Shown here: positions 25,219 to 32,921 of the stretch, piece after piece
How positions within the stretch are numbered: position 1 is the first letter of the stretch
Layout of the letters: every line of letters starts with the position of its first letter
Source of the DNA: CAYHVK01 sp964360255
Lineage (GTDB): Bacteria > Bdellovibrionota > Bdellovibrionia > Bdellovibrionales > UBA1609
Assembly: GCA_964360255.1 (NCBI GenBank)
Contig: CAYHVK010000003.1
Coordinates: 167,868 to 231,867 of the forward strand
DNA: 64,000 nt
Reading direction: 5' to 3'
Made by a program: the position numbers and the translations under genes
The notes under the pieces: generated by a model
What the model saw: only the letters and a program-made list of their open reading frames with translations
Databases searched by the model: none
Told to the model about the DNA's origin: nothing

Positions 25219-25964
25219 GTGCGAAGCTTGTTCCCAGCAGAGAAATTCAATTTGCTGCGAAGACTGGTTTTTTAAGTAAGCCGCTTTGGCTTGAGTTTTT
25301 TACTAAGCGTTCAAAAAGCAGAAATTCTCGGATCTGGAATAGTTTTGTTCAAGATGGATACTTTCGGCGTCATGATTCAACGATGCTTACGGATGTTCTG
25401 ATTTTAGCAAACCGTTCGATCCATGAGCTTCAAAAACGCGGGATCATGGCCGTGACAAAGCCCCATCTCGGACAATTTGACCATGACGAAAAGGCTGCCC
25501 GTATTATTTTAAGTCTTGAAAGAGAAAAAGCGATTGGTGAATTTATAACGGAGGCTGAGCTAAAGCGTAAGCATTGGCTATGGATTAAAGCCTCAAGGGA
25601 TGGCAAGGATGCAAAGTTCCCAGATCTAACGATCACGTTGCCGATAGCTGCAAAGTTTCAGAAGGTGGCTGTAGAAGTTGAACAGTCGAAGAAAAGTTAT
25701 GACCGGTATAAAAAAATAATGAGCAGCTATGCTGGCGTAAAAGATATAGATGCGGTTATTTTTATCTCAAACCAGCAGTCTATTTTTAATAGTATTTCCC
25801 GTGCTATGAAAGAGGTCAACTATCCTTCGTGGGAGCGGCCAGTTGGTTTTGGAGAAATGGATCATTGGTTGAAAGATCCTTTAACAGCTCCTATTTATCT
25901 GAGTCGCAGTACCAGCTCTATTCAAACCTGGCTGAATGAAAAATCTGAGAAGATCGTAGTATAA
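25215..25964 (+). CDS. Replication-relaxation family (Replic_Relax-like) protein, candidate relaxase
   Basis: 249 residues from a TTG start overlapping the lipoprotein stop (no better in-frame start is seen). The sequence fits the plasmid replication-relaxation family: a winged-helix-like N-terminus, then 'LGQFDHDEKAARIILSL', KFPDLTITLP and VAVEVEQSKKSYDRYKK. The last two resemble the PD-(D/E)xK nuclease core (PD followed by ExE/ExQ plus Lys). It is the only candidate DNA-processing enzyme in the conjugation block, and it lies just before a large dyad. Its role in nicking or initiation is inferred from family and place, not proven by a catalytic motif set. Confidence 0.6.
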   Translation: MSAKLVPSREIQFAAKTGFLSKPLWLEFFTKRSKSRNSRIWNSFVQDGYFRRHDSTMLTDVLILANRSIHELQKRGIMAVTKPHLGQFDHDEKAARIILSLEREKAIGEFITEAELKRKHWLWIKASRDGKDAKFPDLTITLPIAAKFQKVAVEVEQSKKSYDRYKKIMSSYAGVKDIDAVIFISNQQSIFNSISRAMKEVNYPSWERPVGFGEMDHWLKDPLTAPIYLSRSTSSIQTWLNEKSEKIVV

Positions 25965-26010
25965 CTAGCAACCTAACTCGCAATTCGGTTGCTAGTTGAG
26001 AGAACTTTTT
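25963..26010 (+). terminator. Likely terminator after the transfer operon
   Basis: An 11-bp perfect stem (AACTAGCAACC with GGTTGCTAGTT, 13-nt loop), with a run of six T at 26004-26009. The T-run is some bases away from the stem, so termination strength is uncertain. Confidence 0.6.
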
Positions 26011-26050
26011 TGATCTTTCTTTTTCGAGATTAAAGCAATTTAAAACAAAC

Positions 26051-26171
26051 ACTTACCCACCGCCTCACTTTATGGGTACTGCCCCTTATCGACCCAAGAC
26101 CCCTCCCACCCAACGAGTTGATTGGAAGGGGTCTTGGCTCTGGGGCAGATAAATTTCGGCGGTGGGTAAGT
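26051..26171. other. 121-bp nested dyad, candidate origin of transfer
   Basis: Three perfect arm pairs are nested around one centre: ACTTACCCACCGCC (26051-26064) with its complement at 26158-26171, CTGCCCC (26079-26085) with 26142-26148, and CCAAGACCCCT (26094-26104) with 26127-26137. The central loop is 22 nt (26105-26126) and itself contains CCAAC-GAGTT-GATTGG. Internal loops are asymmetric, so this is not a simple terminator. It lies between the candidate relaxase gene and a small accessory-protein gene, which is where an oriT or a replication origin of the element would be expected. A structured RNA is the alternative. Confidence 0.7.
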
Positions 26172-26193
26172 ATGAGTCTGAAAGGATGTAGAT

Positions 26194-26685
26194 ATGAATA
26201 TAGAAGAAAAGAAAACGGCCTTGGGTGTCACTGAGGATTTAAGGAATAAAACAAATGATGTAACAAATGAAGAGGTTCCGGTTTTCAATCGTGGAGGCCG
26301 TAAAGGTGCTGCTCAGGCGGCGCAGAGCCTGGGCCAGAGGAATAGCAAAGTTAGTTCTTCATCTCAAAGTGATGTACATCGCGTGGTCATATCAAAAGAT
26401 TCTAACGAAGCACTGGAGTCGGTGCTCCATCGATGTGCTGAAGGTTTCGATTCTGGAACTATCACAAAGTCGGATGTAGCGAACTACATTTTGCAGAATG
26501 TGAATAAATTCTTCTCAGAAGCCGACATTAAGAATCTCAGAGCGGCGCATTTTGATGAAAAAAAGGTTCTTGGATCAATTCTAAGAACAGAAGGCGATCT
26601 TCCTGAAGATGTAAAAAAAGCACTTCGCATACATTACGGAATTGCTGATAAAGAAAAAAAGAAATTAAATCGCATGGCTAGCTAG
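26194..26685 (+). CDS. Small accessory protein next to the dyad
   Basis: 163 residues, start ATG 26194 after AAGGATG. The N-terminal 60 residues are polar and low-complexity (GRKGAAQAAQSLGQRN, then a Ser-rich stretch). The C-terminal 100 residues are helical (SNEALESVLHRCAEGFDSG, SDVANYILQNVNKFF, then a basic end KEKKKLNRMAS). No family is recognised with certainty. Its place directly beside the dyad suggests a DNA-binding relaxosome or partition accessory factor, comparable in position to MobC, but this is inference. Confidence 0.5.
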   Translation: MNIEEKKTALGVTEDLRNKTNDVTNEEVPVFNRGGRKGAAQAAQSLGQRNSKVSSSSQSDVHRVVISKDSNEALESVLHRCAEGFDSGTITKSDVANYILQNVNKFFSEADIKNLRAAHFDEKKVLGSILRTEGDLPEDVKKALRIHYGIADKEKKKLNRMAS

Positions 26686-26713
26686 TTTTCCACAGAGGCT
26701 TTTGTGGAAAACT
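26684..26713. repeat. Inverted pair of DnaA-box-like sequences
   Basis: AGTTTTCCACA (26684-26694) and its perfect complement TGTGGAAAACT (26703-26713) are separated by 8 nt. TTTTCCACA fits the relaxed DnaA-box consensus TTWTNCACA on both strands. The repeat starts at the stop codon of the 26194 gene. No T-run follows, so a terminator is less likely than a protein-binding site. Confidence 0.5.
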
Positions 26714-26877
26714 CTAAAATTCAGCCACTTGCCGTCTAAAACCAGATTAACTTTGTTTACTTGAGACACATTAGCTCTTTAGCTCCCAGTCTTGCATGGC
26801 GGGAGTGTTGGGGGTAATATGCTCCTATCGTTCTTTGAAAATAGAATAGTCTTTTTTGTCCATTGGGTTGGCCTACT

Positions 26878-27135
26878 ATGCAAATAGTTCGAGCCAATGT
26901 CGCCCAAAACTTAGAGCAGAACTTTGATGATTCTGATTGGTTGAGTGCAGCTGAAGCTGCTTCTTATTTGCGAATTTTTAGCAAAGATGGAAGCCCCTGT
27001 GTAGCGAGAATCCGTAACCTTGTTAATCTTGGTCGGATTCCTTTTTACAAACCCTATGGACGGTTATTGTTTAAGAGATCCGAACTCGAACGGCTCATTG
27101 AATCCTCTCGTAAAGGAGGATTTAAATGCCGATAA
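26878..27135 (+). CDS. Excisionase-like HTH protein
   Basis: 85 residues from ATG 26878 (an earlier TTG at 26863 has no better support). It has the helix-turn-helix layout of excisionase/MerR-like HTH_17 proteins: 'WLSAAEAASYLRIF', then a wing 'GRIPFYKPYGRLLFKRSELERLI'. It overlaps the integrase start by ten bases, the classical xis-int arrangement, so it probably directs the integrase toward excision. Confidence 0.7.
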   Translation: MQIVRANVAQNLEQNFDDSDWLSAAEAASYLRIFSKDGSPCVARIRNLVNLGRIPFYKPYGRLLFKRSELERLIESSRKGGFKCR

Positions 27136-28274
27136 ATACATACGTAGACCCCAAGAGTGGGGAGACATTATTTAGAATTCGGATTTCTAGAAGCAGTTCA
27201 ACTATATCAGGAGTTATCGTAGACAAGCGCGCAGCGGGTTTTAAAACAAAACTCGAAGCCGAACGCGCGGAGAAGAAGCTCATTGGTCAAGTCGAACGCG
27301 AACTGCTGGATGCCGAAAGTAGAAGCTGTAGGTGGGATTCTTTAGTTACCGAATGGGAACTTGCTGCCAGATCTGGTGACATATTCATTCGAGAAATCTC
27401 AGTAGGTACGATCAGAGATTACACTGATGTTATCTACGGTTGGACCCAAGACTGGATGAAACTGCGAGTGACTGAAATTGACCGTGCAAAAGCATGGACG
27501 ACTTTAGATCGCGTTGAGCGAGAGATCTCTATAGCTCGAAGAAAACGCTTGAGGACGGCGATAGATGCTATCTTTAAGTGGGGTATTCTTTCAGGCAGAA
27601 TCAAGGGTATGTCTGTAATTCCGACCGAAGGTTACAAGTCTACGCGGAAAGAAGAGGAAAAAATGCCTGAGATTCTGAATCTTGGGCAGATCAGAACTCT
27701 CCTTTCTTACGCGGAAAACGTGAACCACCTTTGGTATCCGATTTGGGCTCTGGCTCTTTTCACGGGGATGCGTTCAGGCGAACTTTATGCACTTGAATGG
27801 GATCAAGTCGATTTTGAAAATAAGCTTATTTACGTTCACCGTAGCTGGACAAGTAAAGCCGGTTTTGGGCCGACGAAAGGGCGTTATTGGAGATCGGTTC
27901 CCGTCGAGTCTTCGCAAGTGCTAGGGCTCCTAAAAGAGTTAAAGCTCAAGCGCAGCGGAGAAAAGTTTGTACTTCCTCGATTTAATAGCTGGACAATCGG
28001 TGAAGCGGCTTCAATCTTACGCGAATTTTGCGTGGGATCAGGGCTTCCATCGGTTAAGTTCCATACCTTGAGAGCGTGTTTTGCAACTCAGCTCATAAGA
28101 GATGGAGTGGCTCCAGCGGTCGTGATGAAGATATGTGGTTGGAAGGATCTTAAGACCATGCAGCGGTACATCCGTCTTGCCGGTATAGAGGTTAAAGGTT
28201 CTACACAAGGCCTTAAACTGCTTCCAGAGCGTGAGGTCATGGGCCGAGTTGTTTCTCTATTTAAACAAGACTAA
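27126..28274 (+). CDS. Tyrosine-recombinase integrase of the element
   Basis: 382 residues with a strong AAAGGAGG ribosome site. An N-terminal arm-binding region is followed by a SAM-like core-binding domain (residues 70-170) and the catalytic domain. The catalytic residues can be placed: Arg216 in TGMRSGEL, Lys in GPTKGRYWRSVPV near 255, His313 and Arg316 in HTLRACF, Trp339 in ICGWKD (His or Trp is allowed here), and Tyr348 in MQRYIRLAG. All are present, so it should be active. It lies at the right end of the conjugation block, and no tRNA gene lies beside it in this window, so the attachment site is unknown. Confidence 0.93.
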   Translation: MPINTYVDPKSGETLFRIRISRSSSTISGVIVDKRAAGFKTKLEAERAEKKLIGQVERELLDAESRSCRWDSLVTEWELAARSGDIFIREISVGTIRDYTDVIYGWTQDWMKLRVTEIDRAKAWTTLDRVEREISIARRKRLRTAIDAIFKWGILSGRIKGMSVIPTEGYKSTRKEEEKMPEILNLGQIRTLLSYAENVNHLWYPIWALALFTGMRSGELYALEWDQVDFENKLIYVHRSWTSKAGFGPTKGRYWRSVPVESSQVLGLLKELKLKRSGEKFVLPRFNSWTIGEAASILREFCVGSGLPSVKFHTLRACFATQLIRDGVAPAVVMKICGWKDLKTMQRYIRLAGIEVKGSTQGLKLLPEREVMGRVVSLFKQD

Positions 28275-28692
28275 GACAATTCTAATCGATTGGTATTTGC
28301 GTAGTTATTCTGAGTTATCTTTGAATAGCTGGCAAATGCCTGGTAGAGTGCTTGAGGATCCTGAAATTACTCAGGAGCCGTCAGCACCTCCAATTTTTTG
28401 ATCCGGAATTTTGAGTAAGGGTTAAGTTCACGAAAATCATAAACAAAGCATTGATGGCTCGGACGAAGTTCGGATTCTAAATATCACAATTTAATTCAGC
28501 ATATCACAGTCGATGGTCCGCTTTGGGTCCAAGCTGGGTGCACGTTTCGCTGTAATGAAGGTGATGCTGACGTCTCATATTGTATTTGTGGTGACGGGAC
28601 CTAGTGCTGGTTCTATGATGAGCTTTACAAAAAATCGAAATTAATATTAAACTATAAACAGTATTTGTTTTATTTAAATTCGTGGGTAATAA
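28275..28692. other. Gene-free stretch between integrase and defence cassette, with an imperfect dyad
   Basis: No convincing gene is seen in these 418 bp. At 28348-28387 a 40-nt imperfect palindrome (GTGCT with AGCAC outside, CCTG with CAGG inside, loop AAATTACT) follows the integrase gene. The 8-mer ATATCACA occurs twice, at 28481 and 28501. The region could hold the attachment site or the promoter of the defence genes; nothing here decides which. Confidence 0.4.
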
Positions 28693-29793
28693 GTGGCTGA
28701 CAAATTCTTTGAGGATCAGTTTGAAGAGATTCCAGTGACTCCCTCTCCAGGGCGGTACACTAATCGTCAAATGCTTACGGGAAAACATATTGCTCCAATC
28801 GACCAAATCAAGACTTATACTGATACTGATTGGGAGCAGTTTATAAATGACTGGGTAAATGCAGTCTTAAAGTCCAAATACGTAAAAGTTTGGAAGTCTA
28901 AGGGTAGTGGCGATAAAGGCAGAGACATTGTCGCTTTTCACTCTGAGCCTATACAAACAAGTGAGTGGGATACATTTCAGTGCAAACACTATAAAGATGC
29001 ATTGGCGCCATCGAATGTTTGGCTTGAGATTGGAAAATTTATTTATTTTCAATTTATCGGGGAATTTGGAAAGCCTAAGAGCTACTCGTTTGTTGCCCCC
29101 TGTGGGGTGGGTAACAAGTTGCTACTCTTGCTTCAAAACACAAATACGTTAAAGACTGAGCTGATCAAAGTTTGGAATGATAAGTGCAAGGATCACATCG
29201 TTAAAACTGAAGTTAAACTAGAAGGTGAGTTTGAAAAATTTGTGCTTGAATACGATTTTTCAATATTTACATTCATTGAGCCTCAAACTTTAATTGAAGA
29301 GTTTTCTGAAACTAAAGGATATTCTCTGCGTTTTGGTGGAGGGCTCCAAAAGGTCAGGCCTGAGCCTGATCTACCTCCAAGTAATGTGCAAGAAAACGAG
29401 CAGACCTATCTGCTTCAGTTACGCTTAGCTTACAGTGATCATGAAAAAGCAGAAATTGGACCTGAAGATTTAAAAAAGCATGAGAATTATAATGATCATT
29501 ATCGTAGGCAAAGAGAAAATTTCTACGAAGCTGAATCATTGAAGCGTTTCGCCGACGAGACACTTGTTGATGGTGGGCGATACGAAGACTTAGAAAAGGA
29601 AATTCACAACGGCATTGCTGACGTTCTAGATGGGAAACATGACTCAGCTTTTGATAAGGTCGTGGAAACTTTGAAGACGGCAAAGCAAGTTCAAATTTCT
29701 GACCATCCGCTAAAAGGTGATTTAACCACAGGTGATCGAGGCGGCATTTGCCATCAACTTGTAAACAAAAAGAAAATTAAATGGCTGAAATAG
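28693..29793 (+). CDS. ABC-3C system effector with Mrr-like nuclease domain
   Basis: 366 residues from a GTG start. Residues 50-110 have the restriction-endonuclease core of the Mrr type: GDKGRDI with Asp78, and QCKHY with Gln96 and Lys98, i.e. D...QxK. A long helical and beta C-terminal half follows, with a final 70-residue helical unit that would be the ABC-3C C-terminal domain. In three-component ABC systems described by comparative genomics, the effector is paired with a small middle component and an SMC-like ATPase, exactly the order here. The likely role is anti-phage or anti-plasmid DNA cleavage controlled by the ATPase. The gene overlaps the next by 13 bases. Confidence 0.8.
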   Translation: MADKFFEDQFEEIPVTPSPGRYTNRQMLTGKHIAPIDQIKTYTDTDWEQFINDWVNAVLKSKYVKVWKSKGSGDKGRDIVAFHSEPIQTSEWDTFQCKHYKDALAPSNVWLEIGKFIYFQFIGEFGKPKSYSFVAPCGVGNKLLLLLQNTNTLKTELIKVWNDKCKDHIVKTEVKLEGEFEKFVLEYDFSIFTFIEPQTLIEEFSETKGYSLRFGGGLQKVRPEPDLPPSNVQENEQTYLLQLRLAYSDHEKAEIGPEDLKKHENYNDHYRRQRENFYEAESLKRFADETLVDGGRYEDLEKEIHNGIADVLDGKHDSAFDKVVETLKTAKQVQISDHPLKGDLTTGDRGGICHQLVNKKKIKWLK

Positions 29794-30287
29794 ATCGACT
29801 TAGAAATACACGCATTTTTAACACTCCTTTAGAATCGGGTCTTCGCGCATTAATTTTACTTTGTGCAGCCGACAAACAATATTACGACCTTCAAAATTTA
29901 GTATATTTCGACTATTTATTAACTCATTCTGGTGATATAGAAAAAGGTCCTAAAAGCCTTCATGCTGATATACCCCATCGGTTAAGTGCAATAGCGATGC
30001 GCAGGCAGCTTTCCTTCTCTGGACTTGATCTTATGGTCAGTCGTGATTTGGTTGAAAAAAAATTTGATCCAGTTAAAGGTGTTACGTACGCCGCGACTGA
30101 TTTAGCTATAAAGTTTTTATCTTATTTTTCTACAGCTTATTATAAAGACCTTTTAATACGTGCAAACTGGGTTATCACTGAATTCGGTAATTCGAGCGCA
30201 GACGACTTGAAAAAAATCTTTAATTCAAATTTTGATCGTTGGAATAGTGAATTTACTAAAGAAGATTTTCAAAGGTTTAATAAATAA
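29781..30287 (+). CDS. ABC-3C system middle component
   Basis: 168 residues, helical, start ATG 29781 overlapping the effector. It has the shape of the ABC-3C middle component: an N-terminal 'NTPLESGLRALILLCAADK' stretch, a winged-helix-like middle, and conserved Ser/Asp residues. It overlaps the ATPase gene (TAATG), so the three proteins are likely made in fixed ratio. Assignment rests on size, order and the recognisable N-terminus; no catalytic site is visible. Confidence 0.75.
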   Translation: MAEIDRLRNTRIFNTPLESGLRALILLCAADKQYYDLQNLVYFDYLLTHSGDIEKGPKSLHADIPHRLSAIAMRRQLSFSGLDLMVSRDLVEKKFDPVKGVTYAATDLAIKFLSYFSTAYYKDLLIRANWVITEFGNSSADDLKKIFNSNFDRWNSEFTKEDFQRFNK

Positions 30288-32092
30288 TGGCTAGACTTTT
30301 TTTGCGCAAATTAACTGTTTCGGGAAAAGGTAAAGACGATGCGGTTGTCACATTCAGCAATGGTCTGAATTTAATTTCTGGAGCATCTAATACTGGCAAA
30401 ACTTTTATCTATCAATGTATTTACTATATGTTGGGTGGTAAAATGCCTCCAAAATCAATCCCTCCAGCAGAAGGGTACACTACGGTAAATCTGGAATTTG
30501 GGGATGCAGAAAAGTCTCACCATAACCTGGAACGCAGTTTAAGTGGTGGTGGATTTCTAGTTACGAATTTACAGGATAAGAAAGCTAAGCCCGAAATGGT
30601 GCCTCGTGAGCGAATTTATGAGCTTTTAGCATCGCATCTTGAACTAACTGGCAAAAAACTTAAAAAGAATAGTGTTAATCAGACAGTTAAATTAGGATTT
30701 CCCGCTGTCAGACAGTTCGTTATGGTGGATGAAAAACAGATTATCACTGAAGAGTCGCCAATCTTTTCTGGAGTTCGTAGTCAGGCTACGCAGGAGAAAT
30801 CAGCATTTAAGTTCATGCTATCAGGTTTTGACGACAGTGACCTTATTGTAAGTGGAGATTCTGCCGCTGATAAGCAAAAAAAACTGGGAAAGAAAACTGC
30901 GTTCAATGAAATGATAAAAGATCTGACGAAAAAAATTGGTGAGACTACTGCTGATGAAGTCAGAGAACAAAAAGAGAAAATCAATGCATCTATCAAGCAA
31001 TATTTGGATGAGCTTGGTTCAATTAATGCAAAAGTTGCGGAAGGCCTAAGTAGACGCATCGAAATTCAAAGATTAATTGATGGCTTGCAGTTAAGGCAAA
31101 AAAGTTTGAATTCCAATTTAGATAGGTTCAATTTACTTTTAAAGACCTATCGCTCTGATATTGATAGAATTAACTTTGTCCTTGAAGGCAAAGGGCTTTT
31201 CGATCAGCTAAATGTAGGCAATTGTCCTTACTGTGGTCGGGTTATGGATCATGTGCATAGCGATGAAAATGTAGAAAATCTTGATCTGGATAGTTTGGCT
31301 TCAGCCAGTAAAGTTGAAGTTTCAAAAATACGCAGCTTAATAATAGATCTTGAATCTACTATTAAAGATTTAAGTGAAGAAAGAGCTACTTTAAGCGCCA
31401 GAGAGCTTGAGTTAAAGCAAGAGAGTGATGATATACAAAGATATGCGAAAAGTTCGTTAGTTAAAGAAATAGAAGAAGCCAGAAAAAAAATTGAAGTGCT
31501 TAACGAAGAGCGTGATGCAATTGTGGAAATTTCTATTTTCCATAGCGAATTATCAGAAATAGAAAACAGAAAAAGCCTGAGTTTAGCATCTAATTTTGAA
31601 GATGGTTTAGAAGAGTCCGAAACGTTTAACCAAGATTTGCTGTTAAATGAGTTCGCAAAGGAAGTAGAAATTTTATTGGTTAACTGGAATATTGCGAAAA
31701 ATCCAAGAGTTAGCTTTAATCTTGAAAATTACGATATTGTAATTGATGGTCAGGCGAGGCGAAGTCACGGAAAGGGATATAGGGCTGTCTTTTATGCGGC
31801 TTTTCTTGTAGCGTTGTTCAATCTAGAGATGAAGCGTAGTAAATTTACTCCAGGCTTACTAATCATTGATTCGCCATTAACAACTCATGAAGAGGCTGAT
31901 AAAGAGGATGATGCCGAGGTTGGGTCTGGTATACAAGAGTCGTTCTTTAAATACCTAGCAAAGCTCAAGGGAATACAAATTATTATTTTAGATAATAAGA
32001 ATCCTCCTAAAGAAATCGAGAAAGAGATTACTTACTATAGATATTCTGGAATCAAGAAATCTAAGAACCAGGGTTTTATTCCAGGTTTTTAA
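30287..32092 (+). CDS. ABC-3C system SMC/Rad50-like ATPase (DUF3732-like)
   Basis: 601 residues. Walker A GASNTGKT at residues 32-39 follows an N-terminal strand typical of SMC-like ATPases. A long helical coiled-coil region is interrupted by a Cys pair CPYC at 313-316 followed by HVH, a possible zinc hook or ribbon. The C-terminal lobe has a signature-like GKGYRAVFYAAFLVAL and Walker B LLIIDSP with Asp528. Such ATPases sense aberrant DNA and license the effector nuclease. The sequence ends in a basic tail and there is no membrane segment, so it is cytoplasmic. Confidence 0.85.
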   Translation: MARLFLRKLTVSGKGKDDAVVTFSNGLNLISGASNTGKTFIYQCIYYMLGGKMPPKSIPPAEGYTTVNLEFGDAEKSHHNLERSLSGGGFLVTNLQDKKAKPEMVPRERIYELLASHLELTGKKLKKNSVNQTVKLGFPAVRQFVMVDEKQIITEESPIFSGVRSQATQEKSAFKFMLSGFDDSDLIVSGDSAADKQKKLGKKTAFNEMIKDLTKKIGETTADEVREQKEKINASIKQYLDELGSINAKVAEGLSRRIEIQRLIDGLQLRQKSLNSNLDRFNLLLKTYRSDIDRINFVLEGKGLFDQLNVGNCPYCGRVMDHVHSDENVENLDLDSLASASKVEVSKIRSLIIDLESTIKDLSEERATLSARELELKQESDDIQRYAKSSLVKEIEEARKKIEVLNEERDAIVEISIFHSELSEIENRKSLSLASNFEDGLEESETFNQDLLLNEFAKEVEILLVNWNIAKNPRVSFNLENYDIVIDGQARRSHGKGYRAVFYAAFLVALFNLEMKRSKFTPGLLIIDSPLTTHEEADKEDDAEVGSGIQESFFKYLAKLKGIQIIILDNKNPPKEIEKEITYYRYSGIKKSKNQGFIPGF

Positions 32093-32139
32093 TCGAGTAT
32101 ATTATCGATATTTTTACTAAAAAGTTTTTTTATTTTAAC

Positions 32140-32363
32140 TATAATGTAGAGTATTGGAGTATCCCAATACAAAGCATCTGCCTTGTGTGGATTCAGAAGA
32201 ATCCACTTTCGGACTGATCGAAGCAGGGCGAACGGATTTAACAGAAAGCAAAATCGATCTGATCTTGCGGTCACTCGGATACAAACGGGATGATTTTGAA
32301 AAAATCCGTTCGGCTAACACCATGGCCGACGAAGTGATCAGGAGAAAGGAGGCTGGCGCATGA
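32140..32363 (+). pseudogene. Truncated, frameshifted XRE-family HTH gene
   Basis: Two frames together give one XRE helix-turn-helix: the first reads IGVSQYKASALCGF and ends in nonsense; the second frame then continues STFGLIEAGRTDLTES, IDLILRSLGYKRDDF and so on. A single-base indel near 32195 separates them. The N-terminal helix and any start are missing (an in-frame stop lies just upstream), so the gene is dead. It directly follows the ABC-3C ATPase and probably marks the place where the cassette was inserted into an older gene. Confidence 0.8.
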
Positions 32364-32367
32364 AAGT

Positions 32368-32685
32368 CTATCCAGCCTTCAGTTTCTTCTTAAAGACTTT
32401 TTCAATTTCGCTGACGTCAACAAGTGTTCCATTGGCATAGCCATGAATGACGTAACCTAAGAGCGTTTGATAGGGTATGCGCTTCTCTTCAGCAATTTTC
32501 TTAAAGTTATCAAAATCATCCTGTCTGAGACGAGCGGTGAAAATAGCATCTTTTTTGACTCGCTCACTAGCTGCCAAATTTTCGATTGTTTTTTTGAGCT
32601 GTTTTGCTTTATTAGGATGAACGCTTTTCCATTGCTCGGCGCTCTTTTCTACCTGTGTGGCAGTCAGATCTTTCTTTTGTTTCAT
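32368..32685 (-). CDS. Antitoxin, BrnA/CopG-like
   Basis: 105 residues. The C-terminal half has the ribbon-helix-helix pattern ARLRQDDFDNFKKIAEEKRI and PYQTLLGYVIHGYANG, the DNA-binding type of BrnA and CopG antitoxins. The N-terminal half is Lys/Glu-rich and would hold the toxin-binding tail. It starts by overlapping the stop of the toxin gene (ATG within four bases), the normal toxin-first order of brnTA. Confidence 0.8.
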   Translation of the reverse strand: MKQKKDLTATQVEKSAEQWKSVHPNKAKQLKKTIENLAASERVKKDAIFTARLRQDDFDNFKKIAEEKRIPYQTLLGYVIHGYANGTLVDVSEIEKVFKKKLKAG

Positions 32686-32921
32686 AGCCCAAACTCCTTT
32701 TTAAATTTTCTCGATTTGTAGAGAGTGATGAATCGATCAGGGTTTTCGCCGACAACAATCACCCACGCATAGTTCTGATAAGAGTAAATCATCAAGTATT
32801 GATCTGGATATTGAGGATTCTCACGGGTATCTAATAGAGTCCCGCTTGCAACGATATCTTCAAATCCAGCTCCGCGCTCTTCTTTTAGCTTCTTATTTTT
32901 GCGCGGATTGACTTTTCTCAT
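32682..32921 (-). CDS. Toxin, BrnT-like
   Basis: 79 residues with the BrnT layout: an N-terminal 'NPRKNKKLKEERGAGFEDI', a central strand region and the C-terminal 'ITLYKSRKFKKEFG', matching BrnT-type ribonuclease toxins. The start ATG is at 32921, immediately after the TAG of a 45-codon upstream frame and with no ribosome site of its own. An autoregulatory palindrome and a good promoter overlap the upstream frame. It is expressed together with the antitoxin. Confidence 0.75.
   Translation of the reverse strand: MRKVNPRKNKKLKEERGAGFEDIVASGTLLDTRENPQYPDQYLMIYSYQNYAWVIVVGENPDRFITLYKSRKFKKEFGL

Noticed and set aside
28504..28806. Minus-strand frame of 100 residues between integrase and defence cassette
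   Set aside because: No ribosome site, unusual His/Arg composition, and it overlaps the start of the nuclease gene.
32154..32363. 69-residue gene from a TTG start
   Set aside because: The part before residue 18 is nonsense, while another frame continues the HTH upstream; it is better explained as a frameshifted pseudogene.
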